From: Physella acuta
Taxonomy: Eukaryota > Mollusca > Gastropoda > Physidae
Length of the DNA stretch: 64,000 nt
Assembly (NCBI RefSeq): GCF_028476545.1
Contig: NW_026733033.1
Span: forward strand, 166,501-230,500
Direction of reading: 5' to 3'
Shown here: positions 1-11,583 of the stretch, piece after piece
Layout: each line of letters begins with the position of its first letter
Numbering within the stretch: position 1 is the first letter of the stretch
The notes under the pieces: generated by a model
Told to the model about the DNA's origin: nothing
The model's database searches: none
Seen by the model: the letters and a program-made list of their open reading frames with translations, nothing else
Position numbers and translations under genes: made by a program

Positions 1-487
1 CCTTTCTGCCCTGGTGGTAATAGGGCAGATGGAAATCATCCTTATTAACATGTGAAGGGATTAGTGTGTTTAATTCTGTGCCCATACACCAATACGAGCC
101 AGGTACCCAACAGATCTTGGTGTATTATGGACTCCAGCCCTGGTGATAAACTTGAGACAATTGAGTGAGCAGTCATGTGCTCTATTGTCCTACCACATCT
201 ACCCATAAGGTAGCCATTGTAATGTACAATGTAATTGATTTTTGCAAGTAGCTAAGATAAGCAGTGTGTTATATTTTTTTAATGTAAAAAAAAAATACAG
301 TAGTAGTAAAAGATAAGTTTCCACACATTTTTATTTTTTTAATTGAGAATCACTAATGATATTGAGATTGCATCGATAAAATTAAATTAACAAATTTGAC
401 AAGAGGTATCCAAAACACTTACAGGGCACATTCAAATCATTCATACATTATGAAAATGCCCCCCTTCCAAAGTATAAATTAAAAAAA
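1..487. other. 3' flank of CHTF8, no gene seen
   Basis: No coding signal is visible. On the minus strand this is the 3' flank or 3' UTR of CHTF8. An AATAAA-type signal on the minus strand lies at about 330-335 and is a reasonable polyadenylation signal roughly 155 bases after the stop codon. The leftmost part is unique-looking AT-rich sequence. Confidence 0.5.
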
Positions 488-1489
488 CTACAGTTTTTTT
501 GGCACATGAGCAATTATAGGTTTGGGTCTTGTTTTGAAAAGAATCTTTTTTTTAATGATTGCCTTGACATCATAACAAGTTTTCCTCGATTCAGCTGCAT
601 CGTCTGTTTCCATGGCAGCGTCCCCACTGCTTTCTGTCGTCTTCACTAACACTGCCAGAGGCTTCTCAAGATTCAACACTTTACCATGGAGAATGTGGTG
701 ACCAATTATTAGCACTGGCGAATCCTTCAAGCAGACAAAAAAGGGGTAAGTGTTAAAAATTGTTTAATATATTTTTAAACAAAATACAAGGCCTTCATAT
801 TAAAACTAAATTTAAGTTGAGTGATTTATATGTAGGCCTAAACAAGAAGACAAACATTTTAACCATAAGAGGTTTTGATAAGGTAATGTGAAGTAAAAAC
901 AACACTCAGATATAAACTGATATATTGACTTTTCCCAGATTTACATTGTGTACCCATTAGAGCTAAGATATATAAGACACATCACATAGAGATAAGATAT
1001 ATAAGACACATTACAGACTCGTCTTGCTATAGAAAATACTGTTTAAAAACTTTTATGTGAAGTCAAAAGTAAAACCTTAAGTGTAAAGTGTAAATCTCCA
1101 ATAAATTTTCCACTCAACGGTACAGGGTGTCTTGTCTCAAGATCTCCTTGAAGTTCTACGATTGCCCATTCCTTGCAACTTCCATCATCACTTTGTCTAA
1201 AAAAAAAACAGATATTAAAAAAAATTTAAAGGTTATTTTCTGGAAGTGTAAAGTTAATTAAGAGCTCTGTGGGACATAATCAATAATCAGATGCCCAGAA
1301 GTTCCGGTTAGTAGGCCTAAAGTTATACTCTGTAGTGTAGGCCTAGTTATTTTTTTAGCTAATTTAATAGTTAATTACTAAATTAGTTATAGAATAGAAT
1401 TCAATAGATCTACTAGATTCTAGATCTATTACTTATTACAGTGATTCCCCTAATAAAATGACTTACATTTGCACAGCAACTCGAACCAT
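488..1489 (-). CDS. CHTF8: CHTF8 / CTF8, CTF18-RFC clamp loader subunit, 3 exons
   Basis: The product is a small subunit that with DSCC1 and CHTF18 forms the alternative clamp loader CTF18-RFC, which acts on PCNA at replication forks and in sister-chromatid cohesion in the nucleus. Exons on the minus strand are 1467-1489 (starts MVRVAVQ), 1076-1196 and 488-724. Phases match and give 126 aa, against about 121 in human. Diagnostic family motifs are present: [38 protein letters not shown] and the C-terminal [16 protein letters not shown]. The acidic linker ([12 protein letters not shown]) replaces a similarly variable stretch in other animals. Two donors are GTAAGT (exon 1) and a weak GTTTTA (exon 2); the latter is unusual but keeps the reading frame and the conserved sequence. 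The gene is divergent from UTP4, whose start lies 2.75 kb away. The identity is recognised from remembered family sequences, not from a search. Confidence 0.93.
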
Positions 1490-1850
1490 TTTCTAATTTC
1501 TTATTTTAGTTATTTTCTTTCTATAATAAATACATTATATTTTATATTTTTTATATTAAATCTATATCACGTTAAAAAATAACTAGACTCTAGAGTCTAG
1601 ATCTAGAGTCTAGATTAGATTCTATTCTAAAGATCTCACTCACTGAGACTAAATCAGACTAGATCTAGATCTAGATCTAGTAACTAAGTTCAAATAAATA
1701 GCCTAGGTTAAATTAATATTGTTTCGGCATAGTTAGTTCAATGCCAGATCTACTCCTGGCTAGAATCAGTTCTTCAGACAATGCTAAATATCTGAGAATC
1801 TGAGATGTTATGAATCTAGAATCTAGATAGATCTCTAGATCAAGGACTGA
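1370..1850. repeat. TAGATCT/CTAGA-rich palindromic block
   Basis: This stretch is dominated by overlapping AGATCTAG, TCTAGA and ACTCTAGAGT words, including a run of four AGATCT units near 1660-1680. Almost every word is its own reverse complement, so the region can fold extensively. It covers the first exon, start of intron 1 and proximal upstream region of CHTF8. A smaller patch of the same words is at 63776-63800. Confidence 0.6.
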
Positions 1851-1855
1851 TCTAT

Positions 1856-2110
1856 CGTTTTTTTTTCGCGCGAAATTTTTTGTTCTTTCGGTATTAGCCG
1901 AGCCTTGGCTTTGAATGAAGAATTTAGACCAATCCAGGTACAGACAATTTTAACTTCGTTTCTAGAATATTAAAACAAAATGGCGACCTCCATAGTTGTA
2001 ACAACATGTATGCCTGCAGTTAGCGAAGGCTACTGTGCTTGAAATAGTGTGACTAAGTTAATATATTGTCTCAAGATTTCTTTCTTTAAATATTTTATAT
2101 TACCAAAACT
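1856..2110. promoter_or_regulatory. Candidate core of the CHTF8/UTP4 divergent promoter
   Basis: This is the only CpG-containing, less AT-rich block between the two head-to-head genes. It has a GCGCGCGAAA element near 1867, a CCAAT box near 1930 and an ACAAAATGGCGACC element near 1976 that resembles a YY1 site, which is common just downstream of start sites of housekeeping genes. No TATA box is obvious. If this is the shared promoter, UTP4 should have a 5' non-coding exon here spliced to a site near 4175, where the sequence CATTACTTAG precedes the coding exon. Transcript data are not available, so this is inference from composition and motifs. Confidence 0.4.
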
Positions 2111-2373
2111 TCGTAAATCTATCTGATGGTGAGTTTAGAATATGAAAGCATAGAATCTAGAATAGTATTCACATCACAACTCACTGACACTGTCACTCAG
2201 TGAAAACAGAAAAGCTGGTTGACTTGAGTTGACAGCTTTTTTTAAACCAAAGTTTCACAAACCTGAATCAGGAGTAATTTCAGTCATGCATCACAGAATA
2301 TGTACTGTGATAGTGGTGTGTTGTTTATACGTGTCAGTGTTGTTCCAGTCATTGTTGAAATTGAGTAGCCTTT

Positions 2374-2570
2374 GGGGTCGACCATAAATTAAATCATAAA
2401 TGACGTCACGCTCTTAGGGGGGAGGAGGGGTCCGTAATTTTGTTACGATGTGTGATGTGAGGGGTGTTCAGATGGTGTGACATCACACTTTAACATTTTA
2501 AAAAAAGCAATGTTAGAAGGGGAGGTAAAAATCGTCAAAAAAAGCGTGATGTCACTTATGGATGACCCCT
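2374..2570. mobile_element. Short palindromic MITE with CRE-like terminal repeat
   Basis: Inverted ends: the left end reads GGGGTCGACCATAAA then TGACGTCACGCT, and the reverse complement of the right end reads GGGGTCATCCATAAG then TGACATCACGCT. The interior is short and has no open frame. Target duplications are not clear, so the superfamily cannot be assigned. A partial relative lies at 42146-42211. The left arm carries a perfect CRE palindrome, TGACGTCA, at 2401-2408. Confidence 0.7.
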
Positions 2571-4082
2571 ATTGTTTGATATGTTTAACTCTCAGAATTA
2601 AAAAATCGTACTAATGTTTTTCTAAAAGTACACAGCATGTTTGTCGAAAGGCCTTCCATTCACTGTGGACAAAAATATCACCCTCAATATGAGTCGATAG
2701 GGCCCTGAATGTAGAATCTAGGGCGACTACAATTTTATAATAGGCCTAATCTTCAACTTAATAGGCCCTACTGAAAAAAGTGAAACTGAAACGTGGGAAA
2801 ATGTGTGCATTGTCAAAATTGAATCATTTAGCTAGATGTATGATTATTTTTGTGTCATACTTAAAATAGAATGCATTACACTTTCCCCATTGATAGTTGT
2901 TTTTATTAAAAAATTTTAAACTTAAAGCATGAATTATTTAGATTGCAGTTTTTGTAATTTAGAATACTTTTTTACTTACCGTCTGTCAACTTAAAAAGTG
3001 TAGCCTGATAATTGTGTACAAATATTGTCAAACAACACAAAATGTAAAATTAAAATTTGATGTGCCATACCCCCAAAAATGAAAAAAACCCATTTGTTTT
3101 AGGCTTTGTTACCATTTTGTTTTGTTACATAAAATACTAAAAACACCAGGAACATTCAATCTTTAGTAAAATCTGACAAAAATCACACAATAGCATTTTT
3201 TAATAACACCACACACAATCTTTAATAAATATTAACAAACCATTCAAGAATATTATTGCTGGGGCCAATAGGGATGAATAAAACACTACTAGCTTAGAAG
3301 AATCTGATTTGAACAAGTGCTTGACAACAGAGAAAGGAATGCTCTTCCAAAAAAATTGCAACTTCTTTGTTTTTTACTTGAATATAGAATTGTTTTCTGT
3401 TTTGACTTCACAACAAGTGAATAGCCAGCTTAATTTTAAGTCTACTGATCCCCCACTTCAATGCTCAGTTAAAAATATATAAGGCCTACCTGAGAAATCT
3501 ATGGAGAATTTTAAAACAAAAAATCTCTTAATTAAAAATTATATTTTTAGGCTGCCAACTTGTTACGATAATTGTTTTTAACATATCTGTTCGAACTAAG
3601 CAAACTATAAAAAAAACTGTTTGGTTCTTTAAATTATTTTTAAAATAATAATGCATACTAAAGTGTAAAAGTAAAAATAAAAATTCGAACCTTCCAGTTC
3701 ATTAGCCGGTGAAGTGGAGTATTACTTGTTTCAGTGTCTTAGCAAACTAAAGAGTGACTGCTCTAAAATTAGTTGATTCAATATTAATAATGTAAATAGT
3801 CTACAAGAAAAAACATTGTAATAAAAAGAACATAAGATATAACAAATGCCAAGCTTCTGTCTTTAGTTGAACACCACCACCATAGGCATACAAGTGGTGG
3901 AGGAGGTTCTTCACTAGCATGAATGAAAACTGAATCTCATTACTATTTTGTTATATTGTTTGCATTTTTCGACTCCCTTATTTACTTTGTCAAACCTCCT
4001 AAAATGTAGAAAAAAATTGCTAGTATTCTAAATTTAAATGCTTCTGAATGCACTTAAACTTAAACCAACTTAAAGTGTTCAA

Positions 4083-4200
4083 ACCAATTTCTTGTGTTAA
4101 CTTTTCATTGTTTAAAGCAATAAAAATTATATAAAATGTTAAAACTAATTTCTTATGTTAACTTTTCATTACTTAGAGCAATAAAGATTATGTAAGGTCA
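4083..4200. repeat. Two-copy tandem duplication upstream of the UTP4 start
   Basis: Two roughly 60-base copies share AATTTCTTRTGTTAACTTTT followed by an AGCAATAAAxATTAT element. The second copy contains CATTACTTAG, a plausible acceptor for a UTP4 leader exon whose coding start is at 4242. From 2570 to 4080 I see only AT-rich unique-looking DNA. Confidence 0.55.
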
Positions 4201-4241
4201 CATTGTATGAAACAGTAAGAGAAAGCAAACGCAAGGAAACA

Positions 4242-7200
4242 ATGGCAGACAGTGAGCAAGTTAAGTTTCAAGTCCACCACATTCGCTTTTTTGAGTACCA
4301 GCCACAGACAATCAATTGCATTGCTCACGATGAAATCTCACATAGGTTAGCCATATCTAGGTAAGAAGTTTTCTGGATTTGTGGGAGGTTTCCTTCATAA
4401 ATACTTAGATAGTGTGGCAGTGTACAATGATCTACTTGTGTAAATTGTTACTTTGATTATTTTTTCTTTAGGTCTGATGCTTCAGTTGAAATAATAAGTA
4501 CAAATGATAATTGGAGTCTTGAAATGGTAAGTATAGATGGAAAATTATTAAAAGTGGTAGTTATAGATTAACAATTTTAAAAGTGTTTTAAAAAATTCCA
4601 AACCCTGCTAAGAGTTAAATGTATTATATAAAAATCTTATTTAGTCTAGTTTGATATGTTTTTATATTTACACCATTTAGCAATCTATTCCCAATGTTTG
4701 AGAAATCAATAGCCAATATTAATTCATTTATAGCAATGTGAAACTGGAAACAGCCAATGTCAGTTTCACACAATTAACCTGACCCCGGCTAACTTTGAGT
4801 GTACATTACATCTTTTATTATCAGCAAGGCATGTCTTTATTTAAACCAACAGAAAATCTTTATTTAAACTAACAGAAAAAGAAGAAATAAATTAAATTTT
4901 AAATAGTATCTTTATCATAATAATCTAAACTACTTGTGCATGCCAAATCTATAAACTATCATTAAGATTATTGAGAAATACAAATAATATTTATTTTGTT
5001 TACATTCTTTAGGTGTTTCCTGGAGACAGAGATGCCTCAGTCGAAGCTTTGCTGTGGTGCAAAGGTCGCTTGTTTGCTGGTGGTATAAGTGGCAACATTG
5101 TAGAGCTTGATTTGGTCACACAGTTAGCTAAGGTGAATAAACGCTTCTGTTTAGTTATTTTATTTAATGGTAATCTATTCTAAAATGTTTCTTTTTCTGG
5201 TAGTGTATTGAAACAATTTCTAGAGTAACCAAATCTTTAATTTACCTATTATATACAAGAAAAAATATGTTATTTTCCTTAAAATTAGTGCATTTGAAAG
5301 CTTGATTTATTTCTTACTCATAAAATATTTTTGTTATTAAGGAAAATGTAATGCTTGGCTAAAAATATATTGTTTTCTATTTTCTTTAGGAACCAGTTTC
5401 CTCAAACTCAGGTCCTGTTTGGTGCTTGGCTAAAAATGCCCAAGGTGATCAAATTGCTGTAAGTATTGCTAGGGTAAAACGACATCATTCTTGCTAGGTT
5501 GAGCTTGTATCTTTAATATCACGTCTATGCTGTTACTTGCTTATTCTATTAGTAAACGTATTATTGAACTTGAAAAAGCCCTCAGTATGAAAAAAATAAC
5601 ACTTCAAATTTTCTTTTGTTCCGTTAATTTTTAGTTTTTTATATCCTACTATTTTGTCCCATCTGGTACAGGCTGGTACTGAGGATGGGTGTATAGCTCT
5701 GTTTGATGTTAGTGAAGAGTTACAGTTCTTGAGGGGCTTTGGTAAACAGGAAGGTAACCTAATATTTAGTTGTATTTGTTTTTAACACCTCCAGAAATCT
5801 TGAAAAACTGTAATAAGTATTTGCAAAACTTTAAGTCAAGTGTGAATATTAAGATAATTATTGTTCCTGTAAAATTAAATTACGATATAGCCTACCTGTT
5901 GTTAGGCATGAAAGCTAAAGATTTAAAAGCTAACCAAAGTAAAATCCACAAATTTTATTAAAATCAATACTTTTATAACAAAATTCAAGCTGGCCAACAT
6001 ACATCATGTATAAATATAAAAGGCAGTGCTGGTGTTTAATAAAACTAATGTTACCTTCTAAAAAAAAAACTACACCTGTGTGAATAGACGAATGAAAACA
6101 GAATAAGGTCTCACAATATTGCTTTGCACATAATGTTATTGAACTAGTATATTGAACATAAGGTTTGAGATATCTATGAAGCTAAAATAAATAATTAAGT
6201 ATATTTGAAATTTTAAAAAATATTTTGTCCTATAAATTAAATTGCTTCACCGGTTTTTTATTTATTTGTTAGAATTATGCCTTTGTTTTTGATATCCTAC
6301 ACCTAAACTAAACTGATCAAAACTGTTTTTTATCACCAGGGCGAATTCTTTCTATAGCATGGTACAACAGGGGGGAGGAAAATTTAATAGTCACAGGTGG
6401 GATAAACAACATTCGTCAGTGGAGTGTCAAGTCAGGACAACCAATCAGTCGCATGACTTTAGGCAGGAAATTCCACAAAGACACCATTGTATGGTGTATC
6501 AGGGTTACCAGGTAATTTTAACACATCTTTATTGATTTTAACACATCTTTATGCCTGAGAAACAGCAAAATAAAATCAATAACAATTGCTACCAAAATTT
6601 TGTGAAAGATAAAAAGAAAAAATGTGTTTATTCCTGTGATAGTTGTCAACTAACTAAAATTTTGTGTAAAAGTAATTGGAAAGAAATTAACTGTAAAATA
6701 AACCACTGAAAAAGGATAACATGGAGACTTGATCTAGAGGTAGATAGAAGAAAAATGGATTTTGAATGAGAGCATTTAGAAACACAAGCTCATATTTTGA
6801 AGCATATTTCTTGGTCTTCAAATTTAAGACATCTGAAAAAGTAAAGACTGTACTCACTACTCCTTAATAGGAGACATCACATTAGTTGTGTACTAAATTT
6901 TAAACTTTTTTTCTTTTAATTTATCAAATATTTACTTAGAAGTATTTACTATAATTTCTTCGTAATTGTTTACAGGGACTTCACCATAATCAGTGGAGAC
7001 TCTCGAGGTGTGGTCACCTTTTGGAATGGGAAAGAATCCACACAGTTAAAAGTAAGTAATGGCTGTTTATATAAAAGGTTTTATTTTCTATTTTAAATTT
7101 ATCATGGAATTTTTTTTTAAATTTCATCTTGCTAACTTTTTTAGGTATAATATTCATGTTTGTCTTAATTATGTCATATTAAATATTTAGCACATGCCTC

Positions 7201-10200
7201 TATATAAAGGCTGTCAAGTAAGCAATTATTGAAATGATTTAAGTAAGAACCAATTATTTACCATTTTCAGACTTTTCACTGTCATATGGCTGATGTATTG
7301 TCCCTGTGTTTGAGTGAGGTATATTATATATACTTACTTAAGATTGAATAATATTATGTTGTAACTATCCATAAGTAACCAGAGTTTTCTCTTATATAAA
7401 ATGAATATCTTTCATCACAGTGTGTGTAATCATTGTTTTCCTAGGATGAAACCAAAGTGTTCACTGGTGGAGTTGACTCGTCAGTTTATCAGTTCAGCCT
7501 GTACTCTGTTGATCCAGCATCAGAACGCAAGCGCTGGGTCCACAGGCTGCTTCACACAAGGCACACGCATGACATCAGGGCTTTGGCATATGTCAATGGT
7601 TGCCTAGCATCTGGGGGTAGGTCAACAGTTGTACATCACTCATAGTACACATGACATCAGAGCTTTGGCATATGTCAATGGTTGCCTGTCATCTGGGGGT
7701 AGGTCAACAGTTAGTTGTACATCACTCATAGTACACATGACATCAGAGCTTTGGCATATGTCAATGGTTGCCTGGCATCTGGGGGTAGGTCAAGATCACT
7801 CATAGTACACATGACATCAGAGCTTTGGCATATGTCAATGGTTACCTGGCATCTGGGGGTAGGTCAAGATCACTCATAGTACACATGACATCAGAGCTTT
7901 GGCATATGTCAATGGTTACCTGGCATCTGGGGGTAGGTCAAGATCACTCATAGTACACATGGTCAACTAAACTCTGGTTTATGTTAATGGTTATCTGGGA
8001 GTAGAGCAACATTCTTCATCACTCTTAAGTGCACACACTTTGATGTCATCATCATCATTATTTTATTTTTTTCGCACATTTAAAAAGTTTGTTTTTTGTT
8101 TAGTTGGGGTCAGTTTATTTTTATTCACACTTCATTGTGTATAAGTTTATTTTTTGTTACTCTTCATGCAGCCCTAAACACTCTGTAACCAAAAGTACTT
8201 AAAATAATTTTACAAAAATGACCTTTTATTATTCACAGGTGTTGATACAATTGTATATGTAGCCAAACTTGAAGGGAAACAATCTGTTTTAGAAGTGACT
8301 TCACTCTCTGGTGTAAGAAATTTTTTCTCCCCTCCTACTACTTAATTTACCTCCCTTGACCCAACCATTTCTTGTATACTGGGAGATAACAAGCCCATTT
8401 GTCTCATGAGGTACTGCCCTGCTAATAAGTTATGTCTACCTCCTCAGCCTGATCTGGTCCACCTTGCTAAAGACAGGAACCTAGTGCAGCTTCAGTACAG
8501 GGACTACATTGAAGTTTGGCGTCTGGGAGCGGCCAATACACCTTTTGGTATTCTAGCTTTTTTACCAGTCTTTATATTACTGTGCTGTACTACACTATTC
8601 TATATTCAAAATAAATCAAGAAAAGTTTTAAATGTACATTTGAAAATTGTATTTATGCCACTTTATATAACTATTGTTTATGGAATTTCAAGATTCATTT
8701 ATTTTTATTTTATTTATACATTTTCAATTAAAACAAAAAATTGTTTTTCAAGTTTTATTTATTTTTTAAAAAAATTTTTATTTTTTAAAATTATTTTATT
8801 TATACTTTAACATTTAAAACAAAAATGTTATATTTTTTAAAGTTTTGTTTATGGGTTTTCAGCTGAGGAAAGAGGCCTGCTGCCCCTGACACAGAAAAGG
8901 ATCAAACTGGTTAAACTGAAGGCTAGGGAAGGACATGAAATCCTGTGCAGCGCCATTTCAAACAACGGCACTGTCGCATTTTCTGATACCAAAAGTGTCA
9001 GAGTCTTCAGCTTAAATATGGTAGGTCGCTTGGTTGATGGAAAAGTGGTATTTGCTACTTTGTTATCAGAGAACCCTAAGTTTTGAGACAAACAGTGACT
9101 CATAAAGTCATTATTTCTGGGAAACTACAAATACTTTGTACATTGCTTTGGAAGCATTCATAAATGCTGGGGACAGCCATTCTTCTAGGAGAGAAAACTC
9201 CAATATTAAACAACTGCTGTCTTGTAGTTTGTTCTTGGTTGGACAAAGGCTATGGAAGCAAATCCAAAAAGAAAAGCAGGCTGAAATCAGAGTCAAATGG
9301 CCTCAATGGTGCATAACCAGTTGACATGTATCCTTAATTGTTTTGGAGGGGGATCCCTTCTAACACTAAAATTAAGAAAGAAGAAGAAGATTCATCAATG
9401 ATGTAACAAATTTAGCAGGGGAAATACAAATTGGTTTGTTTTTAAAAGAACACTTAGCTTTGTTTAGCTTCATAACACTACATTTTAGTGTGAAGATCTG
9501 CACTGGTTGCAAATGTTAGGTCACTATTTAGAGAAAAATACAAGAAATGGGAGTGGATTTTAATCTTGAAAAATGTTGGGTTACTTGTTATCAACATTGC
9601 AAAAAAAAAATATTAAAAAACATTTTAAAAAATTGTGGAAACTTTATTATTAACATCTCAAAAAATTGTAGGGAATTTCTATTATTAACAATTCAAAAAT
9701 TTTTGGGTACTTCATAAACATTTCAACTTGTATCCATTTTTTTCCCACCATCTTCAGGAGAATGAGAGCTCCAGCATGCCAAAAGTGAGCCTAGAGAAGC
9801 TGTCCTCAACATTCGCCCACCCAGCTCTCCTTATGACATTCACAGCTGACAGCAGCCACCTCCTTGCTGTCCTAACAACATCTGTCATACAAGCTGTAAA
9901 CATCAAAACAGGGGAGATAAAACATTCTGTTAAAAATTTATCAAGTAAGTTACTGCCCTTGGTCTGCTTAAAAATTACATCTCTGTAGTGTTCATTAAAC
10001 TTTAAAAAATTGTTACTTAAATTATGAAATGTTTTTTAGACATACTCATTTATTATTACAGGCTTTCTTTACTAAATGACAATGTAACTCAACATTTGAT
10101 TACTATATTTCACTCTTAAAGAGTAGCTTCACCTTAATTTTGTCATTAGTGTAAACATTTTTAAAAAATGACTAAAACAACAACCAATTTGTAATTTTTG

Positions 10201-11543
10201 TTTGTTAAAATCTTGTATCTGTTCATTTCAGATTCCCCAATACATCGTCTGGTCACTAGTTCAGACAACAAATACTTTGCTACAGCCACACTTGACCATG
10301 GCATTCACATCTACCAGTGGCCCTCCTGTGTTGTAAGTCATTTTTGTATGTGTCTGTTACGTTTTCTGTTGTTTTTGTATGTTTTCTATTGTCTGTGTTG
10401 TCTGTTTTCTATTGTCTGTGTTGTATGTTTTCTATTGTCTGTGTTGTATGTTTTCTGTTGTCTGTGTTGTATGTTTTCTGTTGTCTGTGTTGTATGTTTT
10501 CTATTGTCTGTGTTGTATGTTTTCTATGGTCTGTGTTGTATGTTTTCTATTGTCTGTGTTGTATGTTCTATCGTACTCTTAAACATTTTAATAGATGATG
10601 AATAGAGAATAATCAAGATTGGGACATAGATTTCTATTTTTTTTTTTGTTCATTCTTGATTCTACTACTGTGTGTATCACTACTATTTATTTAAGGAAAC
10701 AACCAAATCTCTGTATTTGTCTCTACATGTTTCTTTCCTATTACAAGGTCAGAGTTGACTTAGCCCAGCATCTTGTTGTTGGGTATTTGATGTTTACCAG
10801 ACAGAAATTCTGTTTTGGTGTTTACTTGTCAGTGTTTACACCTCTAACTTGATGCCAAAGGACAAGATTATTAGTCACTGCTCTCTGATTCCACCAAACT
10901 ACAAAATTCTGCCTTTTCAGCAGCTCTTGTTCTGGTTCAACATGGCATTGTAAACAAATACTCAATGTGTAATGCTACTAATTCCATCCCAACGCCTTCT
11001 CCTATCCATACTAGACATGTATTAAAAAAAAAAGAATTATCCTTAATGAAATGGTGTGCCAGTAAATTAGTGTATTGATGTAATGAGTGTAATGAATGTA
11101 CCAATTAAGTAAATTAGTGTATTGATGTAATTAGTGTAATGAGTGTACCAATTAAGTAATTAGTGTATTGATGTAATGAGTGTACCATTTCCTCCATAAA
11201 GCATGTGTGTTCCTGCCCGGTGCAAACAGCCCAAGTCAGTGCCTTAGCCTTCTCTCCACACAGTCCACTCCTGGTCATTGCCTACAGTAACCATGCAGTA
11301 AGTCACCGTTAAATCTTTAAGTTAAATCTTCATCTCTCACTTATCAGTCATTCATTTGACATTTATTCAGTAACTTTTCATAATTTAAATTTTTTTAACT
11401 ATTTGGTGTTGATTTTATTTATTACTTTGCAAAGAAAAGATACAAAAGAAGTCTTATGCTGAATACACAGGATAGTATAAAAAGTATTGTTTAGCCCCTA
11501 AACTTTTAGTTTTTACAGTTTCTTTTATATGTAACACAATTTC

Positions 11544-11583
<40 letters not shown>

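Noticed and set aside
8406-8810. 134-codon frame with hydrophobic C-terminus, seemingly a membrane protein
   Set aside because: UTP4 exon 11 read through its donor into an AT-rich intron; Phe/Ile-rich only because of T-rich DNA.
10198-10605. Cys/Leu/Val-rich 135-codon frame
   Set aside because: It starts in UTP4 exon 14 and reads through the donor into the 23-bp array; the repeat creates the frame.
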